In this document: positions 56,268 to 64,000 of the stretch, piece after piece | Layout of the letters: every line of letters begins with the position of its first letter | How positions within the stretch are numbered: position 1 is the stretch's first letter | DNA from: Atopsyche davidsoni | Taxonomy: Eukaryota; Arthropoda; Insecta; Trichoptera; Hydrobiosidae | Reading direction: 5' to 3' | Length of the DNA: 64,000 bases | Assembly: GCA_022113835.1 (NCBI GenBank) | Contig: JAILWY010000021.1 | Location: forward strand, 11,036,001 to 11,100,000 | The notes under the pieces: generated by a model | Told to the model about the DNA's origin: nothing | The model's input: only the letters and a program-made list of their open reading frames with translations | Databases searched by the model: none | Made by a program: the position numbers and the translations under genes

Positions 56268-59181
56268 GTGAGTTTGCATGTTTGCTGTTGTAGAACGTTT
56301 AATGCGTTCTTAATGTATTCAGGCTCCGCGGTTTCTTTCAGGGGTTACGTTGCAAAACTGCTTGCAAACGAGACTACCAAAGATTTATGTTCATTCGTCT
56401 AAAAAAGCAGTGCCGGAAGTAAACAGTAGCCGATTTTAATTGCACGTCTTTGATTAAGTAACGAACGGTTTATCGTAGACTTGAATAGGACATTTAATGA
56501 TGTGATAAACGAACTTCGCACCGTTAAAGATTCCGAATAATTTATTGTTTGAAGTGGAGTTCGAGCATCTGAGCGCTGTTTTCGGTCACTTTTACCGGTG
56601 ACTGGAAGAGATTTTCCGGTGTGTGAGGAAGCATTGACACGGGTGTTTGGCTTTCGTCACATTCTGCAGATATGGATCGTAATTCTTTTGTTTGTGCGTC
56701 AGCTGTTATCCGCCGGCAATTGTTTTGTGTCCCGAGCTCGTCGAAACTTCACACAGTGCCGGCGCAGAGTTGCGGGGCCTTCCTACGACAGTAATTACGC
56801 CGGGGCTTCGGTGTTAGGCGACTGCATGCCGAGAATCTATATGTAATTACGGCTTCGATACTGAAAAAGAAAGTAATACCATTTCAATTGTTGTAGATCA
56901 CCGGCGAGATGCTTAGCGAATTGCGCACGTACGAATTTACAGGAATGGTGAACACATTACTGTTCATTCGCCAGACTTTATATTGAAGAAACTAACGACG
57001 GCCGTATAACTCTCGGGACTGGATGTTAACCATGATTTAATGTTTCATAGATTTCTCGAACCATAAAAATAAATGATGACGATATTGTTCCTGACCCCGT
57101 AATGTGCGATACTCTGAATGTTTCGATCAGTTTAAAAACAAACGATTTTCTAAAATCTCTTTTACTATCATCGTTTGAGCGTCTTTGCCCATTGTTTAAA
57201 AAAAAAAAAAAAACAGTTTTAGCCTTGCATTTTTCTGCTCAATATCTTCGTGTAGCATTAGCGCATGCCAATCATATTCATAAAACTCAGTTCTTCATCG
57301 GTTGAATTTTTTAAAGCAAAAAATATAAATACCCAAACGGCTAGAAGATTCCGATGATTTTTATATTTTGAGCGCTTTCGCTTTTTGTGTGCTTTTTCAG
57401 ACTTTAAATAAGCGAAAGTGCTCACAAACATAAATGATTGGAATCTTCTAGCTACTTGGCTATTCATATTTGTTGTTTAAGTATGGAAACAAATTAAACC
57501 GTTCTGTCGAAGATAGCTGGTTCAGAATTTTTGTATTTGGGGAATAAATATATATATATATATATATATATATGATTTATCACCGTAAAAGACTAATGTA
57601 ACGTTTTTAGCAAAATATTCATTTTTTGCGAATTTCTCAATATACAACTTATAAGAATTATCGACTTCAACAGAAAATGTCAAAGTTAAAAGTGTCTTTT
57701 TGTAATGGCATTGCTAAATGTATGTGCAATGAAGAAAAAACTGTGTGTGCAATAAAGAAAAATAAAAACACCTCTTTGGCGTACCGAGTGTTAAACAGTT
57801 AGTTTGTTACGTGAGTTTCTGCTCACCTGTGAATTTACGTAAAATATAATAATTCTCTATTATGAAGCCCATCAGACATGACTTGTCGCGGTGAAGAAAA
57901 TCCAACGAAAAAATGTTTTTTTTAGATTATGAAATAGTATAATACAATACTTACATGTAAATAAATGGTGAATGTGTCGGTTGTCCCAGCGAGAGACTCA
58001 CTTTTCTATTGACAGAATACAAGTGAAATCTCCCAATACTGCTCCAAGATTTCACTTATTACCAATCCGTTCATTGGAAACAAAAAATAACACGACTGAT
58101 GATGAATTTTCTATATATTATACGCCAAACGACAATAGATATTCTAATTTTTTTTTTTATTATTTATTGTTACCAATTTTTTTTTAATTTTAAAGATTCT
58201 TACTTCCACATTTATATTTATATTAGAATCTTTAAAAATAGTTGAACTGGTATCACTTCTCAAAAGCCAACGCATGCATCCAACATTTTTTAAACTTAAA
58301 TCATTTATATTTTATAAATAGTATGTTGTAATATTTTAAGAGTAATCTTGAAATACTTATTAAACTACTTATACTATATTGAAATAAATATTAATACTTG
58401 TTACTTTTCTTGCTGAGTTTTTTTACAAGCCTACAAATATATTTAAAAGGCCTTAAAGATCAATAATTTTATAAAATATTTTAACTAAAAAAAACATAAC
58501 ATTAAAATATGCCTATAAACAGTTTATTTTAAAGCACATACTACTGGTTTATAAATACACAAAGCCATTTTTTTAAATAATATTTATAATATATTTTTTC
58601 TAAGTAGAACAAGGGGGCAAGGGTGACTGACTAGCTGAAGATTAATTGCCATGTGAAATATTTTCAACACGAAAACCGACAAATTATTCTATTTACGCAA
58701 TGCAAACAATGATTGATATGATATGTTTAGTTAGTGCCTAATATAGTTAGTTTATTACCTTATGTAATTAAGAACACCCCATTAGTCGGACGTGTTGGGC
58801 TTAAGCGACGTAAATCCCAGATACTTCAACTGTGAGTCGCGACCCTCAAGACTGCTCCATCCGAGGCAGTTACTGAAAATGTAACAATACATATATACGG
58901 GGGTTTACTATTAAAGCTGATAATTATAAAATACTTTAATAAATACGCAGATATAGCCAGTACAGGTTTTAAATAATCACACAATATATTTTAAGTAGGC
59001 AACGAGAATTTTTTTTATTAAATTTTGTCCCATAAGAATATGAGGTGGGCTTAAAAAATGTTAAATTCAAACTTCTATAAAAAACTAGATTTTTTTAAAA
59101 TGAAATTGATGTCAAAATAAATCATCTTCAACCAAACTGAAACAAGCGTGAGCCCTATAAAAATAGTTTGGTATTCACCTG
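56268..59181 (+). other. First intron of the third gene, 5' part, with a fold-back repeat
   Basis: It holds a fold-back unit at 57312-57479 and an (AT)n run at about 57548-57573. The segment 56480-56850 is relatively GC-rich and could be regulatory. No exon was recognised. Confidence 0.45.
57312..57479. repeat. Fold-back MITE with about 70-bp arms
   Basis: The left arm (57312-57382: CGGCTAGAAGATTCCGATGA, ending GAGCGCTTTCGC) and right arm (57410-57479: GCGAAAGTGCTCACAAACAT, then GGAATCTTCTAGCTACTTGG) are reverse complements with mismatches. A 28-base loop lies between them. A half copy lies at 44475-44545, so this is a dispersed family. Confidence 0.85.
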
Positions 59182-59252
59182 TCAGCACGAGGATTGAACG
59201 GTAGACCTTTATATCAAGAAATAATGCTCTAACTACTGAGCCAACAAACATA
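59182..59252 (-). repeat. tRNA-like SINE remnant
   Basis: On the minus strand it reads GTTGGCTCAGTAGTTAGAGC (an excellent D-arm/box A) and 21 bases later GGTCTACCGTTCAATCCTCG (box B-like). Acceptor and T stems do not pair properly, so this is a tRNA-derived repeat and not a working tRNA. Confidence 0.6.
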
Positions 59253-62200
59253 CCAATGAAAATAACGGAAGTCGTGAATAAGATTCATTAATATGCGTTT
59301 ACGATCTTCAATATAATAACCTGGGTAAAATCAAATACGAAAGCTTTTTTTTAAACAGCAGTATAATATTTTTCTTTTGTGCCTCTCCTCAGAAGAGGTT
59401 TATGACCATCTCACTAAACATATTTGTCCGTAAATAGATTGCTTATAGTAAATAGTATATTGGGTCTCTGAGTCCTTTTATACTTCAAGGAAAGGGTTGC
59501 GTATTAATGAAACCCTCTCCTTACAAAGCTCTAGCATATTCCTTCTACAGCAGATTGCAGAGCGGATATCAGAGCCCTCCACCATTACAAGTTCCTTCCA
59601 GAACGCACCCCTCCACAATCATCCCAAACCCACTACTCTAGTATCGATCCTTTACATACAACAAGGGCACAAGAAAATAGAATGGGAAGAGCGGTATAAT
59701 ATAATATCAGAGCCGTGTTTAAAATTATGAAAAAACAATATGAGTGGCTACTTGTCTTGAATCTTGAATACACACATGACCTCACTCACCTCTTGTAAGA
59801 AGTAAGATCCGCCCGAGAGTGATGGTCGCTACTCCGCTTATATAACTTCACTTAACTTTTAATAAGACCATAATAGAGACAGTTTTTTTCTTGCGAAATA
59901 TAATGAAATGGGCTGAACCTATTTTTATTACTGAATTCCACAGCTGTTACATATTACTAACAATGCGCAGTACACTTCTCTAACTGGTTTATATAAATTA
60001 AGTGTTTACTTTGAACTTTTCAGTTGTTGTCTGTATTTCGTCTTTAATAAGATATATATTTTACAAAAATTAAAAAAAACTCATGCATTCTATATTCATA
60101 GACATGCATGAGTTTATTCAGTGCTTTAAGTGTTAAACTGAGTTCTATAAAGTAACATTTTAATATTCGTTTAAAAGTTCAATGGCCTTATCAAAGCATG
60201 ATTGGCACTTCTGTACTATGCGACAAAATTCAATAAACAATTATGAATTATAAGTCCAAAACACGTGGCATGCCACCAACACACTGCACGTGTCAGCCAA
60301 CAGCCTCTTCGTGATGGAAACTTGTGCGTTCCGATAATGTGAAGGAGTCCTCTCACACAGCAGGGTTTCTCTTTTTAGTGGGATGGTCAATCGAGGAACA
60401 TCAGCAACTCCATAAATAAATAACAACTAAAAGTGTAATAAATTAATATTTTATTATTCAACGCCGATACGTCTTATGGTGTACTTGAAACCGCAGAGAT
60501 GCTTTTTTATAATTTATAATCTATTGACACACCTTTGAAGTGTTTAGTTTGGATACATCTATAAAAAAAATTTAAACCTGGGCAGTACAATAAAAACAAC
60601 GTGAGAATTGCGAATAAAAGAAAGTGTTGATTACAAGTTATGCTATTTTAATTTCTTATTTGAATATTATAAATGAATGCATTATAATTTTTATACAATA
60701 TTATTTATGTGCATTTCATTCACACGATATCTTAGTATGGTTATTAATACTACATATTCAAATGATAAACATAAATAGGCTATACGATTTTAATAAGGAG
60801 ACTTTGTCAGTATTGCGAGAATTTATATGAAAAATGTCATAATCTAGGAGTCATTTGGCTTTTAATAAATTTTGTAACTTAAGAATCTATTCTCCCCATA
60901 TTATCATCCGTCGAAGATCGGTGTTTTCTCTATTGGCGATGAGTCCAAACAGTAACAGCTTAACCCACCTAACCTAACCATCTTTAGTATATTGTGAAGA
61001 CTCACAGCGTCCATCATTAGCTGAATATTTTACGACCGAAGCGAATCGATTTTCTCGTACTAACTGCGGAGTACAAATAATGCAAAATCGCACGGGAAAA
61101 AAGGCCATATTTATCGGTTGAGGTTCGATTCTCTGACCCCGACGGGGTACCGCTTAACTCATTACACCTGCTAATTAATACAAGATAACTTTCATAGGTG
61201 AATGTCACGAATTCTTTAACTTTAGTTCAAATGTATTTTTATCATCTTATAAAAAGCAGTTAGGTTTATTTTGGATTAGAAAGGATTATTCGTGTTATCA
61301 GTGCGGTAATCTACGTGGGTTTTTTTCGTGGGATTTCTAGTATAAGAAATAACTAAATTGAGAATTAAAACGGTGAGGCCGCGGTGCATAATTGAGTAGG
61401 TACTGGAGATGCACCTCTGGAGGCTGGGGAGGTACTTGGAAGTGAAAGGTTCGCAGTTCAATCGGGTTCCTTAGCGGGGCACGACCGTCCCGTTTCAACC
61501 GTTTAGGAATGCATTTATACTCTAGTACCTGATTCAGACTATTTCAACTTTTATAGAGCAATATATTTACTTGAATTTTGAACTTTAGTTTCAATATTCA
61601 AGATCACTTGCTTTTAGTTGATTCTACCGGTTTTGGCGACATGCCTGATTTACGTCTTTACCTCTCGAGGATACTATGTTGGGAAAACCGGTAACATCAA
61701 ATAATGACACTATGCATATTTAATTACGTATTAAAAAAGAATTCCGACAAGAATATATCAAATCATTGGTAAATTAACGGTAGGTACTATTAGTTTGATA
61801 CTTTGGATAAGTTATATTTTTCATATATATTAGTTACAAACACATCTTTATCTTATCATCAATTAACATCCAACTTGATATTATGTACAAAACTATTTTT
61901 ATTTTTTTTAATTTAGGGATATGTTAATTTTATGTAGCTATATCTATTTTTATTTTTGAATTCTCAAACAAAACAGAACAGTACAAAATGTAACCTCATA
62001 GCCATTTGGATATTTATTGTTGATTATAACCATCGAAACCTTGTTCACCCCTTTTGAAATTATTGATAGATTAATGACGGACATAATCCTGCGTCTTCTC
62101 ATAACTTAAACTTTATTTTTGATATTGACCAATAGAAGTTTCCGTTCCGCGAAGATACGCCAAAACGAAGACTCGAGAGAGTCACGACAATTATTTATTG

Positions 62201-64000
62201 CGGAGTTTTTCGCGAGTGGAGAAGCCGAGTGGGCGGTCGGTTGTCATGTTCTTGGCACACTTCCTCAATGCTAGACGTACACACGCTATTTATTTATGTA
62301 CATCTCTAGTGAAATTTTCGATCGGGCTAAATTAAAGCCAATCGTTCAATCATTATTTGTAGTTATTTCGCAGTAACTGTACAGACACGAGAGAATAAAT
62401 TCAAAAAATTAAAGATTTATTCACTCGATTAATACTATCGAAATGAACGCCGCGACTGTGTGCAGATGACGTGAATATATTTGATCGTACAAATTAGAAA
62501 CTTTTGGAAAAAAAAACACAGGAGCGTTGTTTATACCTAAAAAATTTACCTTAAAAGAAGTTATTTTAGGCTTATAAACAAATTTTCCTGCTGCTATGAA
62601 CGTTTCCAATTACTTGCTCTACCAGTCTCCATTCTCAAATCAACTTGTTTTAGATGTATTCCATCATCAAAGCTCGCAAAAATTACAGGTATTTTTTTTT
62701 TAATTTGCTGTAAAATAGAAAACGTTGAGATGTTTAATCGCGAGTATCATCGGAACACCCTTTTAGAATAAATCTTCAACAAGCTGCGTTTTCCACTGGG
62801 TAATCCCTGGCGGATGTCAGTACGAATATCTAGAACGTGGATCACTCACTGTTTTTTCAGTAACCTCCCTTGCAATTACCTCGCATGCCTTTCTCAGAGA
62901 TCACACCCATCCCATTACTCACGCCAGCTCACGAATCGAAACAGAAAAAAAAATCAAATGAGTCAGTAAGTATAAAAGTGTTTGCTTCTATTCGTTTTTT
63001 TTTTCTTACATAAGCATATTTTTTGCTGAGAAATTGGCCAGCGCGTTTGTGGTATATTTTTTTTCATTGTATTATAAAGGAAGCCGCCATTGCCTACTGG
63101 AAACAATTAGGGATCCCTTTTCCGGGGGACGGGTCGTGCTTCTCTCATTTGGCTGGTGCAGGTTGAAGGTTAATTAAAAATCTCGAGCACGTAGAGTGAA
63201 TCAGATGAGTTTCACGTCTGGCAATTAGCACATCGGTACCTTGATGAGTTATTATAGTTCCGAGTGTAAAAAAATCGGACACGCGTCGACGAAAACAGTA
63301 ATTTCTCTCTAGGCATTACGCAAGACAACAAGAGAGAAAGATGAACGTACCGAGAACTGCAAAAGAAATGAGAAACTGTCAACTGACCAATTTTGCACCT
63401 GTCAGTGGAGAATCTCTGAATAGACTGATTTTTCACGCAAATACCTGAAAGCAGCTTCAAGTGACAGTTGCAACACATTAGAGAGTTTTTTTATATTTTT
63501 GTGTAGTTTTTTTTTTATGACGGGTCACAAGTTCACGTGCCGCATAAGGGCATGCGTCTTTTTACGATAAAGATAGTGATACTTTAAAAAAATGTGTGAA
63601 GGTGGAAGTTGGTAGATTATAGAGGTTCTCGCGCCTCGCAGTGTCACAGTCGAGTATAATGACCGGGTAATTATCAACATGCTAATGTTTTTTTTTTTTT
63701 TTTTTAGTAAGTATCACAAATGAGGTTCGCTAAATGTCTTAAACGATTTTTTTCACGTATCCCACACGCAATGAAATCAGTAATGTAATGCAAGACACGA
63801 GAAATTAACAGTTAGTTTTTTTTTTAGTACCTTCACACTGCATTCCGACAAATCGGTTTTATATCACTTTAACGACACCGTAAAGGTAATATCACAACCT
63901 CTAATGGCTAAATACAGCATACGCACAAAGATAATGCCCAAATACCTGTTGCTTTTATCGATAGCTGGTTGCATCATTGGATCGAACCTTCGGGCGGTGC
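59253..64000 (+). other. First intron of the third gene, continuing to the window end
   Basis: It contains repeat R copy 4 at 59371-59476 (TGCCTCTCCTCAGAAGAGGT, GACCATCTCACTAAACATAT, GGGTCTCTGAGTCC). GC patches at 61090-61160, 61370-61500 and 62150-62260 are unidentified; the first two contain GGTTCGATTC-like words reminiscent of box B. No exon was recognised. Confidence 0.45.

Noticed and set aside
59182..59252. A functional tRNA gene
   Set aside because: Box A and box B are good, but acceptor and T stems do not pair; a SINE remnant fits better.
1..64000. CRISPR arrays, bacterial operons, rRNA genes
   Set aside because: None seen; the tandem arrays here are satellites without spacer-repeat structure, and the gene structure is that of an animal nucleus.

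Overview
This window is AT-rich, intron-rich nuclear DNA from an animal, most likely an insect. The evidence is GT-AG spliced exons separated by kilobase-scale introns, several mariner families, piggyBac-type TTAA elements, pogo/Tigger-type MITEs and tRNA-derived SINE-like repeats. The order of insect cannot be fixed from the sequence. No bacterial genes, CRISPR arrays, rRNA genes or intact tRNA genes were seen.

Three genes of the host are supported, all on the + strand. (1) The last two coding exons of decaprenyl-diphosphate synthase subunit 1 (PDSS1, the ubiquinone side-chain synthase) lie at 382-576 and 953-1174. (2) A gene assembled here from eight exons between 16373 and 33621 gives a 443-residue, phase-consistent protein. 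It has charged coiled-coil segments and Gly/Pro motifs and is tentatively of the centrosomal/ciliary CSPP1-like type. (3) The GC-rich promoter and three-codon first exon (ending at 56267) of a gene that continues beyond the window.

From 5181 to 9196 sits an intact minus-strand LTR retrotransposon of about 4.0 kb. It has identical 171-bp LTRs, a 5-bp target duplication (TAGAC), gag, pol with all catalytic motifs, a polypurine tract and a textbook -1 frameshift cassette. Its gag start codon lies inside the LTR, and the usual primer-binding site is missing.

The introns and intergenic DNA are loaded with small DNA transposons: internally deleted mariners, pogo-like MITEs with CAGTAAAACC ends, and three piggyBac-like families. 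Nested insertions are visible, notably at 54719-55648. The 33.6-55.9 kb interval is gene-poor, apart from one orphan candidate exon at 41682-41821. It holds an unusual cluster at 47311-50290: a 95-bp tandem repeat built from alternating GAGCTT/AAGCTC motifs, a 1-kb fold-back element, a precise 10-bp minisatellite of 23 units, and about 1.1 kb of AAATTTTTGAAATT-like low-complexity DNA.

All gene and element calls come from reading the sequence alone. Exon joins are inferred from splice signals, reading-frame phase and protein sense, not from transcripts.
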